Assembly (NCBI GenBank): GCA_020205615.1
Contig: CM035173.1
Span: 30,348,293-30,412,292 of the forward strand
From: Panax quinquefolius
Lineage: Eukaryota > Streptophyta > Magnoliopsida > Apiales > Araliaceae
Direction: 5' to 3'
DNA: 64,000 nucleotides
Of the stretch, positions 1-11,572 are shown in pieces. Each line of letters opens with the position of its first letter. Position 1 is the stretch's first letter. The notes under the pieces were generated by a model. It made no database searches, was not told the origin of the DNA, and saw only the letters and a list, made by a program, of their open reading frames with translations. The position numbers were made by a program, and so were the translations under genes.

Positions 1-1
1 C

Positions 2-367
2 ATTTTAATCCTCGAACGAGTAGGAATCGTAGCTATGTACTCGCTTTTACCGCTAAGTATGTCTCGTGTTCATAATGTTTTTCACATATCTATGTTACGT
101 AAATATGTGAAAGACCCGAACCACATTATTGAGTTAAAACTGGACGAAATAGCGGAAGATTTAAAGTATGAGGAGGTTCCTGTTAAAATCTTGGATAAGA
201 AGGAGCATATTCTATGCTCCAAGGTTATACCTCAAGTCAAAGTTTTGTGGAGGAACCACGATGTTGAGGAAATGACCTGGGAGTTAGAATCTGAAATGAA
301 ATCAAGGTATCCTTACCTCTTCGACATACCAGGTACGTACCCTAATTTCGAGGGCGAAATTTTATAA
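2..367 (+). CDS. 3' end of a Ty3/gypsy (Tekay/Del-like) polyprotein: integrase C-terminus with chromodomain-like tail
   Basis: The reading frame is open from the window edge to the TAA at 365-367, so this is the C-terminal part of a longer polyprotein. It carries the usual block of chromodomain Ty3/gypsy integrases: the phrase RVHNVFHISMLRKY (residues about 20-35), then ILDKKEH, then VKVLWRNHDVEEMTWE and a final RYPYLF. In this family the tail follows the integrase catalytic core and is thought to steer insertion to particular chromatin. No stop interrupts it here, unlike the Tat pol next to it, so this copy may be younger. The polypurine tract and 3' LTR follow directly. Lineage (Tekay/Del) is from recalled family motifs, not a search. 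Confidence 0.85.
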   Translation: MLILERVGIVAMYSLLPLSMSRVHNVFHISMLRKYVKDPNHIIELKLDEIAEDLKYEEVPVKILDKKEHILCSKVIPQVKVLWRNHDVEEMTWELESEMKSRYPYLFDIPGTYPNFEGEIL

Positions 368-378
368 GAAGGGGAGGT
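366..378 (+). promoter_or_regulatory. Polypurine tract of the chromodomain element
   Basis: A purine-rich run (AAGAAGGGGAGG) lies between the polyprotein stop and the first TG of the LTR. This is the position and composition expected of the plus-strand primer in LTR retrotransposons. Confidence 0.75.
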
Positions 379-1122
379 TGTAAGACCCCAATTTTTTTTT
401 TAATAAAGATGATTTTTCTATAAATAATCATGACCGTAATGTTACAAATGATGTGGTAAAATTCTTCATTGGCCCGTAGTGCATTGATGGACAGTTGTTG
501 GCATGATCATGACCATTGCTGAATACATGAATATCCTTGGCCCGTAGTGCATGGATAATTTGTGGTCGTGACCCTAATGAATATCCTTGGTCATAGTGCA
601 GGGATGATGTGGATTGTTTATTAAGCTGAGTCTCAGCGATAAAAGTGATGAAAAACTTTGTAAATCATAAAAGATAGTAGATTTTATTCTCTACTTGACT
701 CTTTAAATGGATTTCTTATTCCGCTGCAGTTAAACTTGTTGTCTATTATATTTTATCAGTTTAACATTGTTGAAGGCTAATGATAATTTATCCTACATTA
801 TCTTAGTCATAATATTTCTTATTGGGCTAGTTGAGCTCACCCTTTCTTTCACTATTCTCTTCAGGAAATAAGAACGTAGCAGGGACTAGTCAGGGGACGG
901 AGTGATGGTCTAGATGATAGCATTAGTAATCCTCACTATTCTATGAAATAGTGTGATAATAATTATAATGAGGACTTATTCTGAGAGTGGATATTATCTA
1001 GAAGATAATATTTGTATTAAAACTCACAGCTTTTGTTGTATATTTAAGATTGTATTTGTATTCTTTACCATGTATCTGGCGACCCAAGATGGGTGATGTA
1101 TACCTATTTTGGGGGCGTCACA
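379..1122 (+). repeat. 3' LTR (744 bp), shortened member of the TGTAAGACCCC...GGGGGCGTCACA family
   Basis: It starts TGTAAGACCCCAA directly after the polypurine tract and ends GGGGGCGTCACA, the same ends as the 2.7-kb LTRs at 4814 and 60513. Its right part matches their right part, including the 'ttggcccgtagtgca' repeats, the 'gggctagttgagctcaccc' stretch and the end. It lacks about 1.9 kb of the longer LTRs, including their TATAAATA region. It is either a short subfamily or an internally deleted LTR. The bases after 1122 belong to a different (Tat) element, so this insertion probably lies inside that element. Confidence 0.85.
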
Positions 1123-4100
1123 GGGTAGACCTACTCTGACAGCTCTCCAAGTTGTGACTTCCATCCCTCACTTCAAGATCAAGTTCCCAAAAGCACATGG
1201 AGTTGGAGAGGTAGCAGGGGACTTGGATCTGGCCAGACGATGCTACAGAATCTTGTGGCGCCTCGAGTAGGGTCGACAAAGCAAAAGCGCACCATGGCGA
1301 TAGAGATTGAGCCATTCACCGAGAGTCGTTCGAGCCTTGGTTATTCTCTTTGGAGAGACAGAGGAAATTGAGCTGGTTCTTGGGAAGAGAGACAAAACAG
1401 TGAAGATTGGTTCGGGTTTTTCGGAACCTCTCCGAATGAACCTTATGGAACTTCTTCGCTGCTATGCAGATATCTTTGCATGAGAGCCATAAGACATGCC
1501 TGGAATCAGCCGAAAGATTGCCGATCACCGATTGGATGTGGATCTATCAAAAAAGCCAGTTCGGCAGAAAAGGCGGATCTTTGCACCTGAACGACAGAGG
1601 ATCATCGATGAGGAGATCGCGAAGCTGATAACTGCTGACTTCATCTTTGAGATCGACTATCCAGAGTGGATGGCAAATGTAGTGTTGGTGCAAAAGCAGA
1701 ACGAGAAGTGGCGAGTTTGCATCGACTACACGGACCTGAACAAAGCTTGCCCGAAGGACTTCTATCCTCTACCCCACATTGATCAACTTATTGATGTGAC
1801 TTCGGGGTACGCATTACTAAGCTTTATGGATGCTTTTTCAGGTTATCATCAAATATCTATGTGCAAGGAGGACATTCCGAAGACAACATTCATCACACAC
1901 CGTTCGGTGTATGCCTATAAGAAGATGAACATTGGCCTTATAAATGCTAGAGCCACTTACCAGAGAATGATGAACTTTGTCTTCCAAAAGCAGCTAGGAA
2001 GGAACATGGAGGTATATGTTGATGACATGATAGTGAAGAGCATGATTGTTCAGAAACACTTCGACGATCTGGAGGAATGCTTTCAGACGGTTCGTCATCA
2101 CAAGTTGAGGCTCAATCCTGCAAAATACACCTTCGGGCTCAGTGCAGGGAAGTTCTTGGGTTATCTGGTCAGTCAAAGGGGTATCGAAGCCAATCCAGAG
2201 AAGATCCAAGCCATACTAAATATGAAGACTCCTCAGTCATTCAAAGATGTTCAGCTTCTGACCGGGAGGATTGCAGCTTTGAGGAGATTCATGTCCAAGT
2301 CGGCAGAGAGATGTTTGCCATTCTTTGATACATTGAAAGGACCGAAGAATGCGAAGATGTTCCAGTGGACTTCGGAGTGTGAAGACGCCTTTCAGGGCAT
2401 AAAGACGTATTTATATTCGGCTCCTTTATTGGTGAAACCTGCTCCTGCTGAGACTTGTACTTATATCTGGCAGCTAGTTCGTTGGCAGTGGGGGCCGTTT
2501 TGGTTCGAGAAGTGGGGGGAAAACAGCATCCGGTCTATTATGTCAGTCATGTTCTAAGGGATGCTGAAATCAGGTACCCGAACATTGAAAAATTTGCCTT
2601 TGCTTTGATAATTGCTAGTCGAAAGCTCAGGCAATATTTTCAAGGTCGGCTCCTGGTCGTCTACACGGATCAACCGTTGAAGAAGGTGATGAGTAAGCCA
2701 GAAGTTTCGGGGAGACTAGTAGCATGGACAATGGAACTATCTCAATTTTTTATTGAATATCATCCCCGAACTGCTATCAAAGGTCAAGCCTTGGTCAATT
2801 TTATGGTGGAATGTTCGTTCTCCGAAGCAGATGCAGAGTTGCTAGAAGATGAAGCGTCCGATTGAGCAGTTGCAGTTCTTCAGCACAGTCAGAACTCGTG
2901 GACTCTATATGCAGATGGGTCTTCTACTACGGATGTCAGTGGAGCAAGGATTATTTTGACAAGTCCGGAGGGATTCAAGGTGTAGCAGGCCATCAGATTT
3001 GGGTTCAGAGCAACGAACAACGAGGCCGAATACGAAGCAGTGCTGGCAGGGGTTCGCTTAGTGAAGAGTCTGGAGGTTCATAAGTTAATCATTTATAGTG
3101 ACTCTCAGCTGGTCGTCAAGCAAGTGTCCGAGGATTACGAGGCTCGTGGGGCGAGAATGATCAAGTATTTGGCAGAGTTGAAAGACCGGCTTCAGTATTT
3201 CGTCTCCTATGAGTTTCAGGGTATAGAGCGTAATGATAATTCTATTGCCGATGCATTGTCAAAGATGGCCACTACGGATGCTAATATTTTCGATGGATTA
3301 GTCTATTTGGAGGTTCTGCAGTAGCCGAGTATCCAACATGAAGCGGTGATGTGAATTGAACGTTATAACTGTTGGATGACTCCCTACATTGAATATCTAG
3401 CAGATGGCGTCCTTCCTTCGGATCAGATGCTGGCAAAGAAGATCAAGTACAAGAGTGCCAACTTCGTTCTTATTGATGGGGATCTTTATCGAATGGCATT
3501 TTCTTCACCATTGTTGAAGTGTTTGGTCCCGTCCGAAGCTGAATATGCTCTTCGGGAAGTTCACGAGGGTATTTGTGGCAACCATATGGCTGCTAAGTCA
3601 TTAGCTTATAAAGTGCTTCGACAGGGGTTCTACTGGCCTACAATCTTTAAGGATGCTACGGAATATGTGAAGAAGTGTGAGAAATGTTAGCTCAACAGTC
3701 CGATCCCACATCAGCCACCAGAAGAGCTATACTCGATCTTATCTCCTATACCTTTCGCTGTCTTGGGGTATACTGGGTCCATTATCGAAAGCTAAGGGTC
3801 AGGTCAGTTTTGTTATAGTCGTTATTGATTATATGACCAAATGGATAGAAGCGAAGCCACTTAGGTTGATAACAGAATAAGAATGCTTGAAGTTCATGAA
3901 CGAGTCAGTAGTGTTTCGTTTCAAAATTCCTAAGGTGGTGATATCGGACAACATATGCCAGTTTGTGGGATTGAAGTTTGAAGGATTTCTAAAGGAGTTG
4001 GGGGTTCAACACAAGAAGACTTTAGTGGCTCGAATGCACGCCAAACCAGGCGGTCGAGGTGACCAATGAATCAATGGCTGAATGGGATCAAACGTAGACT

Positions 4101-4602
4101 GGATGAAGCTAAGGGGAGATGGCCTGAAGAGCTTCTCAGCGTGTTATGGGCTTATCGGACTACACCGAGGACTACTACGGGGGACTCACCTTTCAGATTG
4201 GCTTATGGCACTGATGCCTTAGTCCCTATTGAGATTGGATCCACTAGTCTTCGGGTTAGTCAGTTCAAAGAGATCTACAATGAGGAAGGACTGAAGGTCA
4301 ACTTGGATCTATTGGAAGAAGTCAAAGAGGTAGCTTTGATCAAACTGGCAGCCTATCAACGGAGAGTTGCCAAGCATTACAATAAGGGGGTAAAGCTTCG
4401 GAGATTTGAAGCGGGGGACTTCGTCCTCAGAGAAGTCGAAGCATCTACGCCTCAGAACATGGAAAAGCTGATGCCGAACTGTGAAGGACCATACGAAGTG
4501 GTTGAGGTACCAAAGCCAGGAACTTATCGGTTGAAGGCGTTGGATGGATCAGAAATCAAGAACACTTGGCATGCTGGTAGACTTCAAAAATATTTTCAGT
4601 AG
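1123..4602 (+). pseudogene. Decayed Tat-lineage Ty3/gypsy pol: reverse transcriptase, RNase H, second RNase H, integrase
   Basis: Domains in order: the linker before RT with a conserved KFP-HGVGEV-GDL-ARRCY type motif (about 1165-1240); RT (1496-2450) with the catalytic YVDD at about 2014; the standard RNase H (2455-2860); a second RNase H (about 2900-3320) with LYADGS, NNEAEYEA, YSDSQLV and IADALS blocks; an integrase zinc finger (3550-3690); and an integrase core and tail (3750-4602). The extra archaeal-type RNase H is the hallmark of the plant Tat group. The copy is dead: frame changes near 2455, 3700 and 4040, and in-frame stops at 2863, near 2983, at 3322, near 3351 and at 3688. The frame change near 4040 destroys the block that should hold the third catalytic acid of integrase. 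The gag and protease part is absent, probably displaced upstream by the chromodomain element ending at 1122. Confidence 0.9.
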
Positions 4603-4813
4603 AGATCGAAATCGGTTTATCTAAGTGCAGTAAATGTGGGATCATCATCAATAAAAGATTCACTTTTTCACAATTGATCTTCTTCTTATTGGTCACAAAA
4701 TTCACAATGGTGTAAGGAGGACGGGGGGGACTCGTTGACCATTCGATGGTAGCCTTTTTGGCAGGTGGTCTTCATGGGTTTGATTTACCGCGAGTGGTAA
4801 ACAAATTACATAG
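4603..4813 (+). repeat. Tat element post-pol spacer, left part, with one hairpin repeat unit
   Basis: Non-coding DNA after the integrase stop. The segment 4714-4806 resembles the unit at 7525-7640: an AAGGAGG start, a 'gactcg-tg-ccattcgatgg-agcc' core, then TTTACCGCGAGTGGTAAA, an inverted repeat (TTTACC/GGTAAA). The last five bases (4809-4813, CATAG) are the left target site duplication of the solo LTR. Confidence 0.7.
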
Positions 4814-7480
4814 TGTAAGACCCCGAAATTTTTTAAATAAAAAGGAATTTCCTTTATTTTGAAATAGTAAGGGTGGATTTGATTAATGTGGTTAGTTATG
4901 GGTAAAATACGTAAATATTTCGAATAAGCAAGTTGTTATAAAATATTCATTATTGTCGAGAAATATTCGTTTGGTCGTGGAATATTCTTGTCATTGGGAA
5001 TATTAAATGCGACTCAAGACGACCTTAATGGGCCCCATGTCTGAAAGCGATTGGATGAAGAAAACGACAAATATAAGTTGTTTATAAATAACTTCACAGA
5101 AGTTGTTATTCTGAATTATCTTGTTGGAATACCCGGTGGTTAAAAACACGATGTCTGGCGCGTTGTTGAAGATAGCACACGGTATTGCACCAATTATTGA
5201 TTCTTACGTGAAAGCCACTACTCAATAATTGTTACAAAGAATTAATTCTTATTCGATTTTTATTTTATTGATTCAATAATTATTGCGTTGATATTTTATA
5301 TTCTTTGTTGTTTCAATAATTGTCATTACACGGTATTTTTATTATCGGAGTAATAATTCATATTATCCTAATAATATTATTAGATAACATTATTGGTAAT
5401 GTCTAGAAAGTTCTGTCTAAGGAGAGGTTTGGTCACCTAATTGCGGCGCCGATGAGAGAGATCCTTATTGGAAAGCCCTCTTTTCGAAACTACCGTCGGC
5501 ACAAGCGATCTTGTGATTCTGTAATATTATTTGTGAATAATTAATTATTGATTTATATGATGAGGAAAATATTGATTTTATGTGGATATAGATGGAAAAA
5601 TTTTTAATGTGACAATTGTTGAAAATTAATATTTTATCTTTTTCTCGATAAATAATTCATTTAAATATATTATTTTAATAATATATTAACGGTGATATTT
5701 TTATAATGAATGTGGGATATATGAGTATATGAGGAGGAAGAGTATTTTTGTGGTATTAAATGTTTAACACATGTTTTGTGTGTTGGTGGACCCATTTCTT
5801 GATTTAAAATTGATTATAGACTATAAAATCGACCGTTTGTGGATTTCGTCAATTTCTGCTTTGGAATTTGGAAAAACTTTCATTTGTAAAGTTGTAGAGA
5901 ATTGAATTTCCTATAAAAAGACGCTTGAGATTCAATTTTTCGACAAAAGGGCTATTTATTATGAATTATTGAAGTTTGAGAGTTCAAATAATTGATTTTA
6001 GGGAGTTTTAATTAATTATTTTGAGAAAAACGTTTTTGGTGAGTTTGTGAACCTCATTTAACATGTGCTATGGCTGAAATCAGATTTCAAAGGTGGGCTA
6101 AGGAATTTTGTTTATAAATAATATTATTATATTCAATTTTACGCTTTTGGTGTTACAAGCATTTTCCTATAAATAGGGAGCTTAGGTTAGAATTGAAAAT
6201 CACACCAAAACTCAAGTTTTCTCTCTATATTATCGAGCGTATTCTTGTGAGTATACTTTGAGTGTTGATATACTGGCTGCAAGTTCAAGTCATAGTACTA
6301 TATCCTGTTTCAATTAAATCTTGTCTTTCGAGGTAAGGGATATTATTTTTTTAATGATATTATTTCTTCAATATCATTATGTTGAAATATTGATCTGAAG
6401 TTTTATCAAATTTGAAACTTTTGGTGTCGGAGTTACTTATTCACGATACTCTGACTATTCACGTATCTGACACTTATTCACGAATCAAGACTATTCATCG
6501 AAAAATGAAAAAAAAAAATTTCGTCCAAAATATCTTTTCTGGATACTAGCTTTCATTGTATCCATGTTTTGATCATTCTTGAATTTTACACCACTGTGAT
6601 TATTTTTGAGGTATTTTTGGACGTGGATAAAACAAAGTACGAATCCTTAATCCTTGTCATTTTGTTTCACTGGATTCGTTTCTTTAAAAATATTTTTCAT
6701 CATCCTCAGTCCTAAATGATGATATTACTGAATATCTTTGGCCTGTAGTGCAAAGATGAATGATTTCTTGATGAATATCTTTGGCCCATAGTGCAAAGAT
6801 GAACAGGTGTTGAGATGAACATGACCGACTGATGAATATCTTTGGCCCGTAGTGCAAAGATGAACAGGTGTTTAGATGAACATGACCAACTGATGAATAT
6901 CTTTGGCCTGTAGTGCAAAGATGAATATTTGATTCTAGATGTATGTTGATTGATGTTACAGGGATAAAAGATGATTTATTTAACTTTTAAATTCATACAT
7001 AAAGATAGTAGTTGCATTCTCTACTTAACTCTTCTAATGAATTATTATTTTCATTGCGAATATTGATTTAAAATTTGTTGTCTATTGTATTCTATTAGTT
7101 TTTTTTCCTGTTGAAGACTAATGATAATTTGTTGTATATTATCTTAGTCATAATATTCTTTTCTTGGGCTAGTTGAGCTCACCCTTTCCTTGTTGTTCCA
7201 TTTTTCTTCTCGGGAGGCGAGAATGTAGCGAGTCTTAGCCTCGGGTATGGAATGAAGGTTCTAGAGAGAGTTGTTTAGTAGTCTTCACCATTTTTGTAAA
7301 ATAATGTATCAATAATTATGATGGGAATTTATTTGCGTGTGGATATTGTCTAGATGGCAATATCTGTATTTAAACTCACAGTTTATATGTTGTAATAATA
7401 AAGTTGTAGTTATTTCTGTACCATGTATTTGGCGACTCAGAATGGGTTGGATGGAATGCACCTATTTTGGGGGCGTCACA
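4814..7480 (+). mobile_element. Solo LTR, 2667 bp, of the chromodomain Ty3/gypsy family, with CATAG target site duplication
   Basis: It begins TGTAAGACCCCG and ends GGGGGCGTCACA, and the 5-bp duplication CATAG flanks it at 4809-4813 and 7481-7485. There is no internal coding region, so it arose by recombination between the two LTRs of a full element. It contains a TATA region (6168), a leader-like stretch after it, and a tandem array at about 6720-6925 of a 60-70 bp unit with the core 'gaatatctttggcc-gtagtgcaaagatga'. It sits in the spacer of the Tat element, so it is younger than that element. The host sequence continues on both sides. Confidence 0.93.
6168..6175 (+). promoter_or_regulatory. 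TATA box of the solo LTR
   Basis: TATAAATA in the context CCTATAAATAGGG, followed by a pyrimidine-rich TTTTCTCTCT leader region about 40 bp on. The same block is conserved at 61865 in the other long LTR and is absent from the short LTR at 379-1122. Confidence 0.65.
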
Positions 7481-7740
7481 CATAGTCTTTTTAATTTTGC
7501 TTTACCGCGAGTGGTAAACAAAATACACCGAAGTAAGGAGGTTCGGTCGGACTCGCTGGCCATTCGATGGCAGCCTTATTGTCAGGTGTGTCCTTATGAA
7601 TTTGTTTTACCGCGAGTGGTAAACAAATTCCATGGTCCTTATAAAATTGTTCTACCGCGAGTGGTAAACAAATGTCCTTATATACTTGTTTTACCCCAAG
7701 TGGTAAACAAGATCTTGATGGTGCAAGGAGGATCAACCGA
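7481..7740 (+). repeat. Tat element post-pol spacer, right part: four hairpin-bearing repeat units
   Basis: After the right CATAG duplication, the motif TTTACCGCGAGTGGTAAA recurs at about 7501, 7603, 7647 (TCTACC variant) and 7690 (CCCCAA variant). With the copy at 4786 that makes five. Each can fold as a TTTACC/GGTAAA stem. Spacings vary, from about 40 to about 100 bp, so this is a degenerate tandem array. The reading frames across it are by-products of the repeat. Confidence 0.75.
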
Positions 7741-8104
7741 GTTCACCTTATACATGACATGTCTCACACTTCAAAAATGATAAGTATGCATTACTTTATT
7801 TTGTTCAAGTGTTGAGTTCGGTTCATTTAGTCCAGCTCATTGAATTCAGTTTATATCATTTCTTAACTTAACTGTTATATGCCTTATCTGATTCACAATC
7901 TAAGTTAAATTCATTCACGATCATTGATGCTGAATTATTGACAAGAAATGCATTATACAGAAGTCATGAAAAAGAAAGTTGAAATTTCATTAATAATCAA
8001 ACTATTCATTCATACATTCATATATTATGGATTCGATCACACAAAAAAGATAGATAGTTTTCACATAAATCCTAAAAAGTCAGAATGAAGCAGTAATATT
8101 AGCT
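7741..8104. other. Tat element spacer without recognisable gene
   Basis: AT-rich spacer between the hairpin repeats and the 3' end of the antisense ORF. No coding or repeat structure was recognised. Confidence 0.5.
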
Positions 8105-10591
8105 TCAGGCACCACCTTCATCTTCGGAATCAAGAAGGGCTGGGTCTAGTTGAGCTGCAATCAGCTTTTCTTTGCCTCGATCTCTGCAGACTTCATAAAC
8201 TTCTGAATAAACCTTCAAAATTTTTGCATTGAGCTCATCGGATGCCCTATATTCCATCTGTATCTGTTTATGCAGGTCCTCAGTCAAAGTAGGACCTCAC
8301 TCCTTAAGCGCTTTTATCTTCTCATGAAGTTTACGACGTTTGGCCCTATGTGCTTCCTTATCATCCCGAGCCTTCGTCTGGATTTCATCAAGTTGTATCG
8401 CCAAGCTCTGATTGGCTGTGACGAGTTCTTCATTCTTGGTCTTCAGAACCAAATTCTCTTCAACCAGGCCGAAATTCATATCAGTTAGAGATTGCTGACT
8501 AACCTTGGTTGCCTCCAGTTCTTCTTTAGTTGCATTCAGTTTGTCATCAGACGCCTTCAGGCCCTCTTTGACTTGAGCCAACTCCCTCCGAAGACTCTAG
8601 TTAGTATGAAGAACACTTTCGTGTTGACTTTTCTCACGAGCTAACGTCGATATCAACATGTTGTTTTCGTTCCTCATAGCCTCCTCTTCGGCCTCAGCAT
8701 TTACGTGTCTGGGACGTAAACGCCCAAAAACAGCATTTGCCTGCATATTCAAATAGCATTCAATCAGTTTCAGATATTTAAACAGGGACAGAAGTGTATA
8801 ACCAAAGAAACCAGTCAATTACCTTCACCAGATAGCTCATGCCCTTGTCAACCAAATCCCCGATCGTACTATTGCCGAATCGGTGATCGTCAGTCTCTCG
8901 AACAAAAGCATCAAAGAGATAAAATGGGAAGTTGGCGTTGAATCGAGGTCATACGATCGGTGATCCCATTGCATCATTCTGAAATTCATGAGACGAAGGC
9001 CTTGGGGTAGAGGGCATGGTTTGATCATGAGTTGGAGAAGGATCTATATATATGTTCTCAGGAGATGGGGATCGAATTGGGGTAGGTTCTCGAGGTGGCG
9101 ACGGAACAGACGCCGAATTGGGATGACTATCCGAAGGATGCTTTCTTTTTCGTGACAGAGAGGGGGTAGGTTTGACTTGTTCTTCCTCATCAGAAAGTTA
9201 AATTTCAACTGGAATTATGGGAGGAAGATCGACAGAAGTCAAAGGCATTCTGAGCTCTTCAGTTGTCAGAGGGGTTACTTTGGTTCTTAGTTTTTTTACT
9301 CGAAGAAGGTTTTTTCAATCGCTTACAGGCAGATCGAGCAAACCTCCTCGAGTGGGGACTGGGTTGGCAGTTTGTGCAGGTTCGGGCATAGCTTCCGTTT
9401 CTGGGATGGGTTCAGAAGAGTTTGGAATGGGGACTGATCGGGGTTTTCGAATGGCCCTCTTATTCCGGCGAGGTTGAAGGTTTTCTTTGGGTAGAGTAGT
9501 ATCGTCAGCTTCTGGCTTTGCCATTTGAGGCCCAATGGTATGTTCTTCGGGGTTTGGGTCGTCTTTGGGTGCAGTTTCTAGTAATGGAGTTTCAGCAGCT
9601 TCCGAAGATTTCCCAGATAGAAAATTTTCAAATTCCTTTATTTCTGAGGAATTCGGTCTGATCAAAGATACTGCACAAAGTAAACAATCATATATGTCAA
9701 CATTTATATCATGTAAAATTCAAAAACAAGAATGTGTAGCAAAGCCGTTCGGAACCTACATTTGTGGTCGTACAACCATGCTTGCTTGGAGAGAAGTCCA
9801 TAGTTTCATTCCTCCTTCGGGAAGTTGTCAAAGAGCTTTATCATTTCGGCCTCATGTTCTTCAGAAATATCTCCGAAGTCAGCAGAAATTTTCTCATCGG
9901 TGGCCCAGTTCGACAGAGATGAAATCTCTGGTCCTTTAATGAAGAACCACCCCTTATGCCATCTTTTGTTGCTGGAAGGGGTGGATACCGGCGAACGTCT
10001 CTCGAACTTCTCTCCTACCTTCGGAGACTGCTTGCTTATGGCCTTAAACCCTTTTTCTCTAGACTGGCCGATCTTATATACAGTGAAGAAGAAATTGAGT
10101 GTAGGTTCGACGCCTAGTTCATGACAGAAAGCGATGAATGCTAGGATATGTATGTAGGAATTTGGCACCAATTGGGCGAACCCAACGCCAATAAACCCTA
10201 GAAGGGTTACTATGAAGGCATGGAGAGGAAATCGGATACCCTTCTCCAAGATTGTCACCGGAACGGCAGTCCATCCTTCAGGACGTTGATACATTCGCTA
10301 CTCGGATCGGGGATCTCTCACCAAATGAGTGTCCGGGATATGGCAGCGAGCTCGGATCCTCTTCAAATCAATCTCGGTGACTGTTGACGGAGTATTGGCA
10401 TGCGCATATCGCTCTTTGCTTCTGAAGAATGCAGATGGGTTAGGGAAGAGCTTCATTACTGGGTTCTTACTCGGGGTCGCAGCCTTGGGGTTTGAGCTTG
10501 ATGCCTCTTTACTGGGACTCGGATTCGGTGGGACGGTGTTGATTGGGGTTACATGAAGAGGAGAGTTCTGGTTTGAATTGAGGACCACCAT
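8105..10591 (-). pseudogene. Antisense additional ORF of the Tat element, decayed (gypsy-type transposon domain plus coiled coil)
   Basis: Minus-strand coding blocks lie between pol and the 3' LTR. From 10591 down to 10298 is a Pro/Ser-rich N-terminus of 97 aa ending in one stop. The same frame reopens from 10294 to 9806 with a block (RFPLHAFIVTLLGFIGVGFAQLVPNS split over residues about 20-46, then KRWHKGWFFIKG) typical of the plant 'putative gypsy type transposon' domain (PF04195-like). Then comes an acidic Pro-rich region (9665-9315), and then Glu/Lys-rich heptad-like coiled coil (8818-8105). The pieces are broken by stops and frame changes; 9675-9803 may be an intron. Antisense ORFs at this position are known from Tat elements. 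Their function is unknown. Confidence 0.75.
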
Positions 10592-10937
10592 TGTTGAGAG
10601 TTTACAGAGAAAGGTTCGAAAGGAAGAGGAAGGGCAAAAGTCTTTTGAATTTAAAATTGACAGGTAAAACTGTCAAATTTGGTAAAGTTTTTCTTTATAT
10701 CTTGGTGGTTACACTCATGATACGAGGCGTGCATTTAATTGGCAGTCATAATCACGAATTTGAAAGGGTAGCGTTTGGTCCAATCCTTTATTTTTAAACT
10801 TTTAGGCTTTCCAGTTGGGTCTCCGGTTCCAGTTTGTCCTATCATTTTAATTCCTTACCGTTTGGGCTTCTTTTGATTTTATTAAATTCTTCATATCATG
10901 GGCTGTTTATAGTTTCCTATTAAACGTTCTGTTTAAT
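10592..10937. other. Tat element spacer, likely upstream region of the antisense ORF
   Basis: Non-coding DNA between the antisense ORF start and the polypurine tract of the 3' LTR. It would hold any promoter of the antisense ORF, but no clear TATA element was identified. Confidence 0.4.
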
Positions 10938-10954
10938 AAAAAACTAGGGGGCAA
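10938..10954 (+). promoter_or_regulatory. Polypurine tract of the Tat element
   Basis: The run AAAAAACTAGGGGGCAA lies directly before a TGTTGGG start. This form (adenine run, CTAGGGGGCAA) is usual for Tat-type elements and fixes the LTR start. Confidence 0.75.
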
Positions 10955-11572
10955 TGTTGGGTCATGATATTTCACTTATTGGGCCGAATGGTTTGGGCCT
11001 ATTTATTTGGTTAGCTCACCAAGTCATCGTTAATGGACCTTAAAGTTATTGGGTCTAGTCTTTCCACAATCCTTGTTAAGTCCTTAATCAGGCCGGATCA
11101 GTGGGACGACCCATCATATATTTAAATATTTATTACTTTGACCTGCAATGATGAGAGGGGGAGGGTTGTTGACCAAAGGTCTGCAGATCATTAATGTGGA
11201 TGGGATTATAGTCGATTTACGGAGAAACAAGATGAAAAAGGTGACTACATGCGATCGGCGGGGATCAATCGAGTAGTGGGGGCACGTAATCCGACGGTAG
11301 AAGTAGGTGGCACGATGGCCGGTCTGTGAGTATAACATAGCAAGAAAGTCTTCAATCAAAAGGTACACACATAACTGATAATTTTATCTCTCTCAATACA
11401 CTAGATATTTTATCCTCTATTGTTAACCTTGTGATCGTCTGTACTGACTCTCGCGTCGGAGTTATTCCCCGACGGTCGAAGTCGTCAAGCTTTTGGTGTT
11501 GTCGTGTTTACTGTGCAGGATATAGACGCGTGTTACGTGATTGAGGCGCGTGAAAAGATCTTGGCGTTAACA
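10955..11572 (+). repeat. Probable 3' LTR of the Tat element (about 618 bp)
   Basis: The left end TGTTGGGTCATG is set by the polypurine tract. The right end is placed at ...TTGGCGTTAACA because it ends in CA and precedes a switch to (AT)-rich unrelated DNA. The 5' LTR is not in the window, so the right end and any target duplication cannot be confirmed. Confidence 0.6.

Noticed and set aside
6712..6925. Regularly spaced repeats that might suggest a CRISPR-like array
   Set aside because: This is a plant LTR. The units are contiguous degenerate tandem repeats with no unique spacers.
7337..7780. 147-codon plus-strand frame across the solo LTR end and hairpin repeats
   Set aside because: It crosses an LTR boundary and a target duplication, and its repeated LPRVVNK peptides come from the DNA repeat, so it is a by-product.
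9217..9939. Plus-strand frames at 9217-9477 and 9535-9939
   Set aside because: They overlap the minus-strand antisense ORF of the Tat element, which carries the recognisable domain.
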